DNA of 64,000 bases from contig NZ_CP119757.1 in the NCBI RefSeq assembly GCF_029320955.1, positions 3,348,001 to 3,412,000 of the forward strand. The letters run 5' to 3'. Shown here piece after piece: positions 18,912 to 27,971 of the stretch (position 1 is its first letter; the number at the start of each line of letters is the position of its first letter). The translations under genes and the position numbers were made by a program. The stretch is from Flavobacterium sp. YJ01 (GTDB lineage Bacteria > Bacteroidota > Bacteroidia > Flavobacteriales > Flavobacteriaceae). The notes below the pieces were generated by a model that searched no databases, was not told the origin of the DNA, and saw only the letters and a program-made list of their open reading frames with translations.

Positions 18912-18945
18912 CAACCCCGACAGATTTAAAAATCTGTCGGGGTTG
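18912..18945. terminator. Bidirectional intrinsic terminator
   Basis: A perfect 16-base stem (18912-18927 with 18930-18945, core CCCCGACAG/CTGTCGGGG) between the convergent metallopeptidase and Lrp genes. A near-copy of this hairpin lies at 46976-47009. Confidence 0.8.
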
Positions 18946-18960
18946 TGTTTTATTAAGTTT

Positions 18961-19023
18961 GTCTGGCTGAGCGAAGTCGAAGCCTTATAGGTAATTAAGC
19001 TCTTCGACTTCGCTCAGGGTGAC
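18961..19023. repeat. Inverted repeat, CTGAGCGAAGTCGAAG family
   Basis: Arms 18966-18982 and 19002-19017 are reverse complements sharing the core CTGAGCGAAGTCGAAG, with a 19-base loop. It is the shortest of the three copies in the window. Confidence 0.8.
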
Positions 19024-19069
19024 AGCTAGCGTAACATTATCTAATTATCAAAATTGACACATTTTCTAA

Positions 19070-19540
19070 TTAAAGCTGAATCTGTCTATCAATCTGCTGA
19101 TCTAAAGAAATAAAAGTTTCTGTTCTCGAAACTCCTTCAATAGCTTGAATTTTAGTATTTAAAAGTTGCATCAAATGTTCGTTGTCGCGACAGATTATTT
19201 TAATTAAAACCGACCAGTTTCCCGTTGTATAATGGCATTCTAACACTTCTGGAATCTTTTTTAAATCTTTTACGGCTTCAGAATTTCGTGAGGCTTTGTC
19301 TAAATATACTCCAACAAAAGCCATTGTATTATAACCCAACACTTTTGGATTTACAGTGAATTTCGATCCAGAAATAACGCCAGATTGTTCCAGCTTTTTT
19401 AATCTCTGGTGAATAGCGGCTCCTGAAATTCCGATTTTATTGGCTATTTGCAAAATTGGTTTTCGGGCATCATCCATTAAGTAACGAAGAATTTCTTTGT
19501 CGATACCATCAATTTCAATTAAGAGGGAGTTGATTTTCAT
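19070..19540 (-). CDS. Lrp/AsnC family regulator
   Basis: A DNA-binding feast/famine regulator of 156 residues. The N-terminal helix-turn-helix (about 10-60; DARKPILQIANKIGISGAAIHQRLKKLEQSGVI) is followed by the AsnC-type ligand-binding RAM domain (about 70-150). It probably senses an amino acid, but the effector and targets are not shown. It is transcribed alone. Confidence 0.92.
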   Translation of the reverse strand: MKINSLLIEIDGIDKEILRYLMDDARKPILQIANKIGISGAAIHQRLKKLEQSGVISGSKFTVNPKVLGYNTMAFVGVYLDKASRNSEAVKDLKKIPEVLECHYTTGNWSVLIKIICRDNEHLMQLLNTKIQAIEGVSRTETFISLDQQIDRQIQL

Positions 19541-19653
19541 AACTTATAATTTGAAACTATTACTTGTGATTTAGGTTTAGAATAGAAATCAAATGTAGTT
19601 AAAATGAAGGAAGAATAAAATTCCAATATTAGAAATTCCAAATTCCAAAAACA

Positions 19654-19678
19654 TAGCCCGTGGTTTCAACCACGGGAA
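19654..19678. repeat. REP-like palindrome CCCGTGGTTTCAACCACGGG
   Basis: A 25-base unit around the imperfect palindrome CCCGTGGTTTCAACCACGGG. Two further copies in opposite orientation lie at 57671-57695 and 57719-57743. Confidence 0.75.
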
Positions 19679-19711
19679 ACGAAAGAAAATCAGCAATTGG
19701 TTTAAAAAGAA

Positions 19712-19752
19712 AAATTCCAAATCTCAGGTGATTAATCTGGGATTTGGAATTT
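19712..19752 (-). terminator. Terminator of hemD
   Basis: Perfect 12-base arms 19712-19723 and 19741-19752 (AAATTCCAAATC and complement) with an A-rich run on the left, 21 bases past the hemD stop. Confidence 0.7.
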
Positions 19753-19773
19753 AAATATTTTTACTGGTCAGGT

Positions 19774-20523
19774 TTATTTTCCTTTGTTTGCTTCTGCAAC
19801 GTATTTTTCAAGAGCCATTGTCATAGAAGGAGTTTCAGGAGTTGGAGCAAGAATATCAATTCTTAAACCATGATCTAAAGCTTCTTTCTGAGTTGTGCTT
19901 CCGAAAACAGCAATTCTGGTATCATTTTGTTTGAAATCTGGGAAATTCTTAAACAAAGATTTGATTCCGGTTGGACTGAAGAACGCTAAAACGTCATAAT
20001 AAACGTCTGCTAAGTCAGATAAATCACTCATTACAGTTCTGTAAAAAATAGCTTGTGCCCAATCTACTTTTAGACTGTTTAATGTTACAGGCGCATCAGC
20101 ATTTAATTGGTCAGATGCAGGAAGCAAAAACTTTTCGTCTTTGTACTTCTTAATTAGCGGCGATAAATCTGCAAAATCTTTTGCCCCAACGTAAATTTTA
20201 CGTTTTCTGTACACAACATACTTTTGAAGGTAAAACGCAACAGCCTCAGATTGACAAAAATACTTCAATCCTTCAGGAACTTTGTAACGCATTTCATCAG
20301 CAACTCTAAAAAAATGATCTACAGCATTTCTACTTGTTAAAATGATCGCAGTGTAATGATTAAGATCGATTTTTTGTAATCGAATCTCTTTTGCGCTAAC
20401 CCCTTCCACATGAATAAATGGTCTGAAATCAATTTTTATTTTGTGTTTTTGTTGGAGCTCAAAGTAAGGAGAATTCTCCACTTTAGGTTCAGGCTGTGAC
20501 ACCAAAATTGTTTTCACTTTCAT
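19774..20523 (-). CDS. hemD: Uroporphyrinogen-III synthase
   Basis: Cyclises hydroxymethylbilane to uroporphyrinogen III in haem synthesis. 249 residues from the chosen start. The family diverges widely, but KTILVSQPEP at the start, ILTSRNAVDHFF, DVLAFFSPTGIKSLFKNF and AVFGSTTQKEALDHGL are the usual landmarks of the two-domain fold. The frame opens 13 codons earlier, but that start would lie inside the preceding DUF4271 gene; the ATG at 20523 leaves a 14-base gap and fits the family N-terminus. DUF4271-hemD is a recurrent gene pair in this phylum. Confidence 0.88.
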   Translation of the reverse strand: MKVKTILVSQPEPKVENSPYFELQQKHKIKIDFRPFIHVEGVSAKEIRLQKIDLNHYTAIILTSRNAVDHFFRVADEMRYKVPEGLKYFCQSEAVAFYLQKYVVYRKRKIYVGAKDFADLSPLIKKYKDEKFLLPASDQLNADAPVTLNSLKVDWAQAIFYRTVMSDLSDLADVYYDVLAFFSPTGIKSLFKNFPDFKQNDTRIAVFGSTTQKEALDHGLRIDILAPTPETPSMTMALEKYVAEANKGK

Positions 20524-20537
20524 ATTATAAACATTTT

Positions 20538-21230
20538 CTAAGCACTCCCTTTTGTTATCCAATAATAAAGAAAATAATAAGGGGCTATTTCAAGAGCGCA
20601 AAGATATAAAATAAAATAAAATAACTTACCGATAATTGCGTTTTGATATGTTTTAATTGAAATAAAGTAAGAGTATACACTAATACACAGCGAAATACCA
20701 ATGATTGCTAGAGGTACAATTTTTGGAATATTGCTGTAATAGAACAAAATAGCGTTAATTGGAAGGATTAAAACACCAATATATGTTCTATAAGTAACTT
20801 TTTGTAAGTTAAATAATTCTACAAACTCATCAATATTGAAGGAAGTCGCTACAATTTTTTCGATTAAATATTTTCCTAGAATGAAATAAAGAAGGAAAGT
20901 TGCAATCTGAATAAACAAAATCCAGTCCGTTTTTAAAACAGAATAAACACCCGTTTTTGGATTCTCTGAAAAAATATGCATGGTAAGCAAAATGAAAAAT
21001 GCATACGAGATTATCTGCACAAAAAACAAACCAACTGTAAAGCTGCTTTTTAAATGATTATTGTCCCGGTAAATTTTAGCATATTTATCAGAAAAAATAA
21101 GTTTGCTAAACTCACTAAATCTACTTTCATAAGCAGATTTTGTCATGGCAACAACAGCAAATGTAAGCACAAACAAAAGCGTTGCCCAGTCTTTGTTTTC
21201 TAGAATTCGAGGATGAAGTTGTTCAATCAT
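20538..21230 (-). CDS. DUF4271 membrane protein
   Basis: 230 residues with about six membrane helices, starting with LHPRILENKDWATLLFVL, a typical opening of the DUF4271 family. Its function is unknown. It precedes hemD by 14 bases on the same strand, so the two are very likely cotranscribed. A link to haem synthesis is only suggested by position. Confidence 0.85.
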   Translation of the reverse strand: MIEQLHPRILENKDWATLLFVLTFAVVAMTKSAYESRFSEFSKLIFSDKYAKIYRDNNHLKSSFTVGLFFVQIISYAFFILLTMHIFSENPKTGVYSVLKTDWILFIQIATFLLYFILGKYLIEKIVATSFNIDEFVELFNLQKVTYRTYIGVLILPINAILFYYSNIPKIVPLAIIGISLCISVYSYFISIKTYQNAIIGKLFYFILYLCALEIAPYYFLYYWITKGSA

Positions 21231-21336
21231 AGCGTTACAAAATTAGTAATTTTTTGATGCAATACTTTTATTATATATTTATTATGATTCAAATGCTATA
21301 AAAAGTTTACTTTTGCGGTGAAATTACCTTGAAAAA

Positions 21337-22062
21337 ATGAATGATAGTATTGTCATAATTCCCACTTATAACGAAATTGAAAATATAGAAAGTATTGTAA
21401 GAGCCGTACTTTCGCAACACAAATCTTTTCATCTGCTTATTATTGATGATAATTCTCCTGATCATACTGCAAATAAAGTAATTGCATTACAGGAAGAATT
21501 TCCAGGAAAACTTTTTTTAGAACAACGAGCTAAAAAATCAGGATTAGGAACAGCTTACGTTCACGGCTTTAAATGGGCTTTAGAACGCGATTATCAATTC
21601 ATTTTTGAAATGGATGCCGACTTTTCACACAATCCAAATGATTTAGAAAAATTATACGACGCTTGTCATTTTGGCGGAGCAGATTTAGCGATTGGTTCTC
21701 GTTATGTTACCGGAGTAAATGTTGTAAATTGGCCGTTAAGCCGTGTTTTGATGTCTTATTTTGCATCAGTTTACGTGAAATTTATCACCGGAATGAAAAT
21801 TCATGACGCCACTGCGGGTTTTGTATGTTACAAAAGAGAAGTTCTGGAGAAAATCAATTTGAATAAAATAAAATTTGTTGGCTACGCGTTTCAAATTGAA
21901 ATGAAATACAGAACGTATTGCGGTAAATTTCAAATTACAGAAGTGCCAATTATTTTTACAGATAGAACAAAAGGAGTTTCTAAAATGAGTAATGCTATTA
22001 TTAAAGAAGCTATACTTGGCGTAATTTCACTTAGATTAAGAAAATTAGTCAATTCATTATAA
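21337..22062 (+). CDS. Polyprenol monophosphomannose synthase (GT2)
   Basis: A family 2 glycosyltransferase of 241 residues like dolichol-phosphate mannose synthase. It would move mannose from GDP-mannose to a lipid phosphate on the cytoplasmic face of the inner membrane. The sequence shows VIIPTYNEIENIE at the start, DDNSPDHTA, the metal-binding DADFSH motif, and the GSRYVTG and DATAGFVCYKRE segments. There is no C-terminal membrane domain, as in the single-domain class. It is 10 bases from pyrC, with pyrC and a lipoprotein downstream in one operon. Confidence 0.9.
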   Translation: MNDSIVIIPTYNEIENIESIVRAVLSQHKSFHLLIIDDNSPDHTANKVIALQEEFPGKLFLEQRAKKSGLGTAYVHGFKWALERDYQFIFEMDADFSHNPNDLEKLYDACHFGGADLAIGSRYVTGVNVVNWPLSRVLMSYFASVYVKFITGMKIHDATAGFVCYKREVLEKINLNKIKFVGYAFQIEMKYRTYCGKFQITEVPIIFTDRTKGVSKMSNAIIKEAILGVISLRLRKLVNSL

Positions 22063-22072
22063 ACCAACCACG

Positions 22073-23413
22073 ATGAACAGGATTTTAATAAAAAATGCCA
22101 AAATTGTAAACGAAGGGGCAATTTTTGAAGGTGATGTATTAATTGAAAATGATTTGATTGTTGAAATAGCAGACAGCATTTCATTAAAAACATCAGATTG
22201 TATTGTAGTTGATGCAGAAGGAAGTTATTTAATGCCGGGCGCGATTGACGATCAAGTGCATTTTAGAGAACCAGGATTAACACATAAAGGAGATATCGAA
22301 TCTGAATCTCGTGCAGCAGTTGCGGGCGGAATCACGTCTTTTATCGAACAGCCAAATACAGTTCCGAATGCAGTTACTCAGGAAATTTTAGAAGATAAAT
22401 ATCAAATTGCAGCTCAGAAATCATTTGCGAATTATTCGTTTATGATGGGAGCAACAAACGATAATTTGGAAGAAGTTTTAAAAACAAATCCAAAAAATGT
22501 TGCGGGAATCAAAATTTTCTTGGGTTCTTCAACAGGAAATATGCTGGTTGACAATGAAGCAGTTTTAGAAAAGATTTTTTCTAGCACGCCAATGTTAATT
22601 GCAGTGCATTGCGAAGATGAAACTACGATTAAAAATAATCTTGCCGCTTTTAAAGAACAATATGGAGAAGATGTTCCAGTAACAGCACATAATTTAATTA
22701 GAAGTGCTGAAGCTTGTTATATTTCTTCTTCAAAAGCAGTCGCTTTAGCTAAAAAAACGGGAGCAAGATTGCATATTTTTCATCTTTCAACAGCGAAAGA
22801 AATGGAATTATTTACTAATAAAATTCCATTAGAAGAGAAAAAAATCACGGCTGAAGTTTGCGTTCATCACCTTTGGTTTACAGATGAAGATTATAAAACA
22901 AAAGGAAATTTCATTAAATGGAATCCAGCTGTTAAAACTGCCGATGATCGTGCAGAACTTTGGAAGGCTTTAAATGACGGAAGAATTGATGTAATTGCAA
23001 CCGATCACGCTCCTCATACAAAAGAAGAAAAGCAGCAATCTTATTTGAATGCGCCTTCTGGAGGACCACTTGTGCAACATGCAGTTGTGGCAATGTTTGA
23101 AGCGCATCATCAAGGGAAAATTAGCGTGGAGAAAATCGTGGAGAAAATGTGCCACAATCCGGCTAAACTTTTCAAAATTGAAAAGAGAGGATTTATTAGA
23201 GAAGGTTATCACGCCGATTTGGTTATCGTTAATCCAAGTTTGCCTTGGAGCGTAAAACCAGATAATATTTTATACAAATGCGGATGGTCGCCTTTTGAGG
23301 GTTATACTTTTAAATCTAGAATTACGCATACCTTTGTAAACGGAGAATTGGTTTATAACAATTTCAAAGTAAAAGACACCAGAGCTGGAAAAAGATTATT
23401 GTTTGACAGATAA
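22073..23413 (+). CDS. pyrC: Dihydroorotase
   Basis: Closes carbamoyl-aspartate to dihydroorotate in pyrimidine synthesis. 446 residues, class I (PyrC/allantoinase-like amidohydrolase). Metal ligands are visible in DDQVHFREPG (His61-type pair, here His63 and Arg65), HCEDE, HIFHLSTAKE and IATDHAPHTKEEK. A SLPWSV-type C-terminal strand and the GWSPFEG segment, usual in this class, are present. Confidence 0.95.
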   Translation: MNRILIKNAKIVNEGAIFEGDVLIENDLIVEIADSISLKTSDCIVVDAEGSYLMPGAIDDQVHFREPGLTHKGDIESESRAAVAGGITSFIEQPNTVPNAVTQEILEDKYQIAAQKSFANYSFMMGATNDNLEEVLKTNPKNVAGIKIFLGSSTGNMLVDNEAVLEKIFSSTPMLIAVHCEDETTIKNNLAAFKEQYGEDVPVTAHNLIRSAEACYISSSKAVALAKKTGARLHIFHLSTAKEMELFTNKIPLEEKKITAEVCVHHLWFTDEDYKTKGNFIKWNPAVKTADDRAELWKALNDGRIDVIATDHAPHTKEEKQQSYLNAPSGGPLVQHAVVAMFEAHHQGKISVEKIVEKMCHNPAKLFKIEKRGFIREGYHADLVIVNPSLPWSVKPDNILYKCGWSPFEGYTFKSRITHTFVNGELVYNNFKVKDTRAGKRLLFDR

Positions 23414-23422
23414 AAAGCAATT

Positions 23423-23896
23423 ATGAAGAATTTTATAGTAATACTATTGGTTTTATTTCTTTCTGTAAGTTGTAAAAAAGAGCTTGTAAAACAGCCAGCA
23501 AAACTTATTGAGAAAGAAAAAATGGTAGATATTATGTATGATTTGGCGATTTTGGAAGCAATAAGATATCAGAAACCAATGTCTTTAGATTCGTTAGAAA
23601 GCGATCCGACGAAATTTATCTTAAGAAAGTATAAAGTAGACAGCCTTCAATTTGCTCAAAACAACATGTATTATGCTTCTGATTATGAAAGTTATAAAGA
23701 AATGTTTGATGATGTCAACAAGAGAATTGCTGTAAATCAAAGAGCGGCAGATTCTCTGGCTAAAATAGATGAGAAAAAAGCAGCTAAGGCTAAGAAAAAC
23801 AAAATAAAAGAAGTCTCTAAAGATTCGTTTAGAAAAATAGCACCAAAAGTCAATATTGATTCTTTAGAATTGGCGCATAGAAATCGAAGAAGATAA
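23423..23896 (+). CDS. DUF4296 lipoprotein
   Basis: 157 residues with a lipoprotein signal (SVSCKKE), a helical core (KMVDIMYDLAILEAIRY) and a charged Lys/Ala-rich tail. It matches the DUF4296 family of Bacteroidota lipoproteins, whose function is unknown. It starts 9 bases after pyrC. Its stop at 23896 directly abuts the stop of the convergent epimerase gene, with no base between. Confidence 0.85.
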   Translation: MKNFIVILLVLFLSVSCKKELVKQPAKLIEKEKMVDIMYDLAILEAIRYQKPMSLDSLESDPTKFILRKYKVDSLQFAQNNMYYASDYESYKEMFDDVNKRIAVNQRAADSLAKIDEKKAAKAKKNKIKEVSKDSFRKIAPKVNIDSLELAHRNRRR

Positions 23897-24898
23897 TTAA
23901 GCTTTCGAACTTTCTTTGATGTAATAATGAATATCTGTAAAAACCGTTCCTAGAGCGGTTTTTATTTTTTCGTTACTATATAAATTGGTAGAATAAGAAG
24001 CTTTGGCTGTTGCTTTTGTAATGCTTCTTTTTCTAAAAAATAAGCTTGAAAATAAGAAATCAGAAACCCATAGCAAATTCATGAAAAATGGTTTGGCATG
24101 AATGTGCGGTCTTTTGACTTTTAAAGCATCTGCAACGGTATTCAGAATATCTTTAAAAACAATATTGTCTGAAATAAGCGTAAAACGTTCGTTTTTAATA
24201 TCACTTTTCATTAATTGGAAAGTTGTTTTTACAACATCATCAATAGAAATAAAACCTGTGTTTCCCAGCGTGTAAAATGAAAGTCCGTTTGCTACTTTTT
24301 TATAAATTTCACTGCTTCCTTGTTCAAAAACAGACATCATTTTTATCGGTCCTAAAATAACTCCAGGATTTACAATAATAACATTTAATCCTTCTTGTTG
24401 TCCGCGCCAAACTTCCATTTCTGCTCCATATTTAGAAATGGCATAATCGCTGTGCGGTTTTTCTGGATTCCAATCTGTTTCTTCTGTAATGTGCGTTTCG
24501 TGAGAAGCAATGTCGCCTAAAGCGGCAATGGAACTTATAAAACAGAATTTTTTAACTTCTTTGGCAATCGAAAAATTAACCATGTTTGCTGTGCCTTCGA
24601 TATTAGTTTTTCTAAGCTTTTCTTCGTCTTTTGGATTAAACGAAATTAAAGCGGCACAATGATAAACTTCTGTTATTTCGATAAAAGCATTTTCTAATGA
24701 AGGAACGTCTAGAATATCGGCTTCAAGCCAATTAATTTTTTCGAATAGATCAGCTTTTTTATAAAAATCAAAAACCGATTTTGTTTTCTGAATATTCTTT
24801 TGGGTTCTGTAAATAGCCCGAACATTTTCTCCATTTTCTATTAAATGAAGTAATAAATGTGAGCCTACTAAACCTGTTCCGCCAGTTACTAATACCAT
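23897..24898 (-). CDS. NAD-dependent epimerase/dehydratase family protein
   Basis: 333 residues of the extended short-chain dehydrogenase fold. The dinucleotide site is VTGGTGLVGSHLLLHL at residues 3-18. The catalytic YxxxK is YAISKYGAEMEVW near residue 152, preceded by FISSIAALGD. It resembles 3-beta-hydroxysteroid or dihydroflavonol-type reductases in this superfamily, but the substrate cannot be assigned. It is monocistronic and convergent with the pyrC operon. Confidence 0.88.
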   Translation of the reverse strand: MVLVTGGTGLVGSHLLLHLIENGENVRAIYRTQKNIQKTKSVFDFYKKADLFEKINWLEADILDVPSLENAFIEITEVYHCAALISFNPKDEEKLRKTNIEGTANMVNFSIAKEVKKFCFISSIAALGDIASHETHITEETDWNPEKPHSDYAISKYGAEMEVWRGQQEGLNVIIVNPGVILGPIKMMSVFEQGSSEIYKKVANGLSFYTLGNTGFISIDDVVKTTFQLMKSDIKNERFTLISDNIVFKDILNTVADALKVKRPHIHAKPFFMNLLWVSDFLFSSLFFRKRSITKATAKASYSTNLYSNEKIKTALGTVFTDIHYYIKESSKA

Positions 24899-24917
24899 TT
24901 TGTAAAGATAACTTTTT

Positions 24918-25091
24918 GCTTTTAAGGTGCAAAGTTGCAGAGAGACAAAGTTGCAAAGGTTTTTTATAAAGGTTCAAAGTTGCAGAGAGACAAAGTTGCA
25001 AAGTTTTTTGGTTTTTGCCACAAAGGCACTAAGTCGGAAAGTTTTTGTTTTTTAAAATAATATTTGTGCCTTAGTGCCTTAGTGGCAGACT
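24918..25091. repeat. Composite repeats: CAAAGTTG octads and a long inverted repeat
   Basis: Bases 24925-25000 hold octads such as CAAAGTTG and GTTGCAGAGAGACAAAGTTG in two near copies. Bases 25016-25088 form an inverted repeat (GCCACAAAGGCACTAAG with CTTAGTGCCTTAGTGGC). They fill the gap between the epimerase and tyrS. Confidence 0.65.
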
Positions 25092-25093
25092 TT

Positions 25094-25125
25094 TTTGTCA
25101 TTGCGATTGACATTGATTACATTTG
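25094..25125 (+). promoter_or_regulatory. Promoter of tyrS (-33 TTTG, -7 TACATTTG)
   Basis: TTTG at 25094-25097 and TACATTTG at 25118-25125 are 20 bases apart, a perfect match to the Bacteroidota housekeeping promoter. The ATG follows 20 bases later, so the leader RNA is very short and there is no room for attenuation. Confidence 0.75.
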
Positions 25126-25145
25126 CGCAAATTATTTTATAAAAA

Positions 25146-26441
25146 ATGAAGAATCTAGTTGAAGAATTAAAATGGCGCGGGTTATATCATGATAGTATGC
25201 CTGGAACGGAAGAACAATTACTAAAAGAAGCTACCACTGCGTATATCGGTTTTGATCCAACGGCAGATTCACTGCATATCGGAAGTATGGTTCAGATTAT
25301 TTTATTGGTTCATTTAAAGAATTTTGGTCACAGACCAATTGCTTTAGTTGGTGGAGCAACAGGAATGATCGGAGATCCTTCTGGTAAATCTGATGAAAGA
25401 AACTTGCTTGATGAAGAAGCTTTGGCTAAAAACGTTGCAGGAATAAAAAGTGTTCTGTCTCGTTTCTTAGATTTTAATTCAAACGAAGCAAACGCACCTG
25501 TAATGGTGAATAACTACGATTGGATGAAAGAATTCTCTTTTATAGATTTTGCACGTGAAGTTGGAAAAAGAATCACCGTAAATTATATGATGGCTAAAGA
25601 TTCTGTAAAAAAGAGATTTAGCGGAGAAGGTGAAGGAATGTCTTTTACAGAGTTTACCTACCAATTAATTCAAGGTTACGATTTTTATCACTTATATAAA
25701 AACAACAATTGCATTTTGCAAATGGGAGGTTCTGACCAATGGGGTAATATTACCACAGGAACAGAATTAGTACGCAGAATGGGTGGAGAAAATGCAAAAG
25801 CATACGCTTTAACAACGCCTTTAATTACAAAAGCAGACGGATCTAAATTTGGAAAATCTGAAGGAGGAAACGTTTGGTTAGATGCTGATAAAACTTCAGT
25901 TTACAAATTCTACCAATTTTGGGTAAATACAACAGATGTTGACGCTGAGAAATACATTAAAATCTTTACTTTCTTAGATAAAGATACAATTGATGCTTTA
26001 ATCGAAGAGCACAAAACGGCTCCGCATTTAAGAGTTTTACAAAAGAAATTAGCCGAAGAAATTACGGTTTTTGTTCACAATCGTGAAGAATTAGAAAAAG
26101 CAATTCAGGCTTCTAATATTTTGTTTGGAAACTCAACGGCAGAAGATTTGAAAAAATTGGATGAAACAACTTTCTTAGAAGTTTTTGACGGAGTTCCGCA
26201 AGCTGAAATCGAGAAAGCAGATTTAGAAAACGGATTGGAAATTATTACTGTTTTAAACGAAAAAACGGGTTTCTTTAAATCTAATGGAGAGGCGAGAAGA
26301 GCTTTAACTGCAAATTCAATTTCTGTAAATAGAGAAAAAATAAAAGAAGATTTTGTTTTAACAGCAAATGATTTAATTAACAATCAGTTTGTTTTATTAC
26401 AAAGTGGTAAGAAGAATTACTTTGTAATTAGAGTGGTGTAA
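25146..26441 (+). CDS. tyrS: Tyrosyl-tRNA synthetase
   Basis: Charges tRNA-Tyr in the cytoplasm. 431 residues, TyrRS type 1. The HIGH motif is in [12 protein letters not shown], tyrosine-binding residues are in [13 protein letters not shown], and the KMSKS-equivalent is [13 protein letters not shown]-terminal S4 RNA-binding region (about 360-430) is intact. Confidence 0.97.
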   Translation: MKNLVEELKWRGLYHDSMPGTEEQLLKEATTAYIGFDPTADSLHIGSMVQIILLVHLKNFGHRPIALVGGATGMIGDPSGKSDERNLLDEEALAKNVAGIKSVLSRFLDFNSNEANAPVMVNNYDWMKEFSFIDFAREVGKRITVNYMMAKDSVKKRFSGEGEGMSFTEFTYQLIQGYDFYHLYKNNNCILQMGGSDQWGNITTGTELVRRMGGENAKAYALTTPLITKADGSKFGKSEGGNVWLDADKTSVYKFYQFWVNTTDVDAEKYIKIFTFLDKDTIDALIEEHKTAPHLRVLQKKLAEEITVFVHNREELEKAIQASNILFGNSTAEDLKKLDETTFLEVFDGVPQAEIEKADLENGLEIITVLNEKTGFFKSNGEARRALTANSISVNREKIKEDFVLTANDLINNQFVLLQSGKKNYFVIRVV

Positions 26442-26505
26442 ATGGTTTAACTGTTTAATCGGTTAATTGTTTAACCGATTGTTCAACTTCAATCTTAAAA
26501 ATATA

Positions 26506-26538
26506 AATTCCAATATCTCGAAAGATGTATTGGAATTT
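26506..26538 (+). terminator. Intrinsic terminator of tyrS
   Basis: Arms AAATTCCAATA (26506-26515 region) and TATTGGAATTT (26528-26538) pair and are followed by T residues. Confidence 0.7.
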
Positions 26539-26554
26539 TTTATTTCAAGAAATC

Positions 26555-26724
26555 ATTCCGTAGGAATGTCTCGTTGGTAGAACTATAATTTGGTTTGCAG
26601 TTCTACGTTCCGTAGGAACGTTTGATCAATGAAAAAGATTTGTAATGTAAAATCAAGTGTCCCTACAGGACACACACACAAGGAATAATGCTATTTTTTT
26701 ACCGACGAGATATTCCTACGGAAT
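26555..26724. repeat. MITE-like palindromic element with CGTAGGAAT ends
   Basis: A 170-base element whose 25-base ends are imperfect reverse complements (ATTCCGTAGGAATGTCTCG at the left, CGAGATATTCCTACGGAAT at the right). Internal small palindromes GTTCCGTAGGAAC and TGTCCCTACAGGACA lie between. No coding frame is seen. It sits in the 380-base gap between tyrS and the LuxE-like gene. Confidence 0.7.
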
Positions 26725-26821
26725 ATACCTAACATTGTTATTGATGAACTTTTTAATCGTTTAATTATATAATCGATGCAAAACCGATTAAACGATTAAC
26801 CAAATCAACGATTAAACCATA

Positions 26822-27802
26822 TTAAAGAACCATAAGGTTACAACCACGAATATCAGAATTATCAAAACGTCCCAATACCTCGAAAGAGTTGTTTGGATAT
26901 TTTTTGCCTAAATCTTGAGTGGCGATAAAAGAACATGAATTGATATTGGCTAAATCAATAACGTTGATTCCGCCAGTTTTTCCACTTTCAACGTAGGTCA
27001 GGGCATCTTCTGGATCGCGAATCAAGATATTCATCCAAGAAGGACATTCAAAAATGCCTTCTCCTAAAGAATAAGCTTGTGCTAAAAGTTCGGTCATTCC
27101 GTATTCTGAATGAATAGAAGAGACACCAAAACCTTTGCAAAGCTGTTCATGCAATTCTTCGCGAATCATTTCTTTGCGTTTTCCTTTCATTCCTCCAGTT
27201 TCCATAATAATGGTGTTTTGAAGGTCGAATTGATGTTTTTCGATTAAATCTAATAGAGCATAAGTAACTCCAATTAAAATTACGTTTTGGCCAGCTTCAT
27301 CTAATTCAAGAAGCTTTTTGATTAAATCATCGTGATTGTGCAAATAAAAACCGCTTTCCGGTTGATTAGAGAGCTTTATTAAATCTTCGACCATGTAAAT
27401 TAACGAAGAGCCTTCGCGTTCTAAATATGACGGCAATAGGGCTAAAACAACGTAATCTTCAATGTTTCCATAAAATTGCGAAAATCCTTTTCTATAGCTT
27501 TCTTCGTAAAGCGTAACATCTGTTACCAAATGTCGACTTGTAATCATTCCAGTAGTTCCGCTACTCGTAAAAGTTACTTGTGCGGGATCCGAATTAGAAA
27601 CGACATCATGGCTTTTAAAAAACTGAATAGGTAAAAAAGGAATTTGCTGCAAAGATTTTACCTGTTGTGGATTCACTTTTAAAAAATCACAAAAATCACG
27701 ATATACTTTGTTATTCTCGAGCTGAAAACGAAACACTTTTAGTGCTATTTTTTCAAATTGCTTCTGACTAGAAATGGTAAAGATATCGCTGGCTGTGATC
27801 AA
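26822..27802 (-). CDS. LuxE-like acyl-protein synthetase/acyl transferase
   Basis: About 326 residues of the LuxE/PaaK adenylate-forming superfamily. Landmarks are QVTFTSSGTTGMITSRH (phosphate-binding loop), VVLALLPSYLEREGSSLIYM, MKGKRKEMIREELHEQL and HSEYGMTELLAQAYS. It probably activates a carboxylic acid with ATP. In Flavobacteriia these stand alone without luciferase genes. The frame has no ATG near the start. The TTG at 27817 lies inside the -7 box, so the TTG at 27802 (giving MITASDIF) is preferred, though unproven. Confidence 0.82.
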   Translation of the reverse strand: MITASDIFTISSQKQFEKIALKVFRFQLENNKVYRDFCDFLKVNPQQVKSLQQIPFLPIQFFKSHDVVSNSDPAQVTFTSSGTTGMITSRHLVTDVTLYEESYRKGFSQFYGNIEDYVVLALLPSYLEREGSSLIYMVEDLIKLSNQPESGFYLHNHDDLIKKLLELDEAGQNVILIGVTYALLDLIEKHQFDLQNTIIMETGGMKGKRKEMIREELHEQLCKGFGVSSIHSEYGMTELLAQAYSLGEGIFECPSWMNILIRDPEDALTYVESGKTGGINVIDLANINSCSFIATQDLGKKYPNNSFEVLGRFDNSDIRGCNLMVL

Positions 27803-27814
27803 AACTTTTTTTTG

Positions 27815-27822
27815 CAAAGATA
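27815..27822 (-). promoter_or_regulatory. -7 box of the LuxE-like gene
   Basis: Reads TATCTTTG on the minus strand, a perfect -7 consensus, 12 bases before the preferred TTG start. Transcripts would have almost no 5' leader. Confidence 0.55.
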
Positions 27823-27938
27823 TTATTTTTTAGTGTTCAGTGTTCAGTTTTTGTCTCGCGATTCAGTGTTCAGTTTGGAAAAGAAATAAAAAAGATAAAA
27901 CAATCTGAACACTAAAAGCTGGATACTGAATACTAAAA

Positions 27939-27960
27939 AAGCTCCTTATGGGAGGAGCTT
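27939..27960. terminator. Bidirectional terminator hairpin
   Basis: Arms AAGCTCCT (27939-27946) and AGGAGCTT (27953-27960) flanked by A-run and T-run. On the plus strand there is no gene to end; on the minus strand it lies between the sorting-tail gene and the LuxE-like start. Confidence 0.6.
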
Positions 27961-27971
27961 TTTTTTATATT

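Noticed and set aside
24768..25001. 77-codon minus-strand frame near the epimerase start
   Set aside because: Its N-terminal part is translated CAAAGTTG-type repeat and the rest is out of frame with the epimerase; no independent support.
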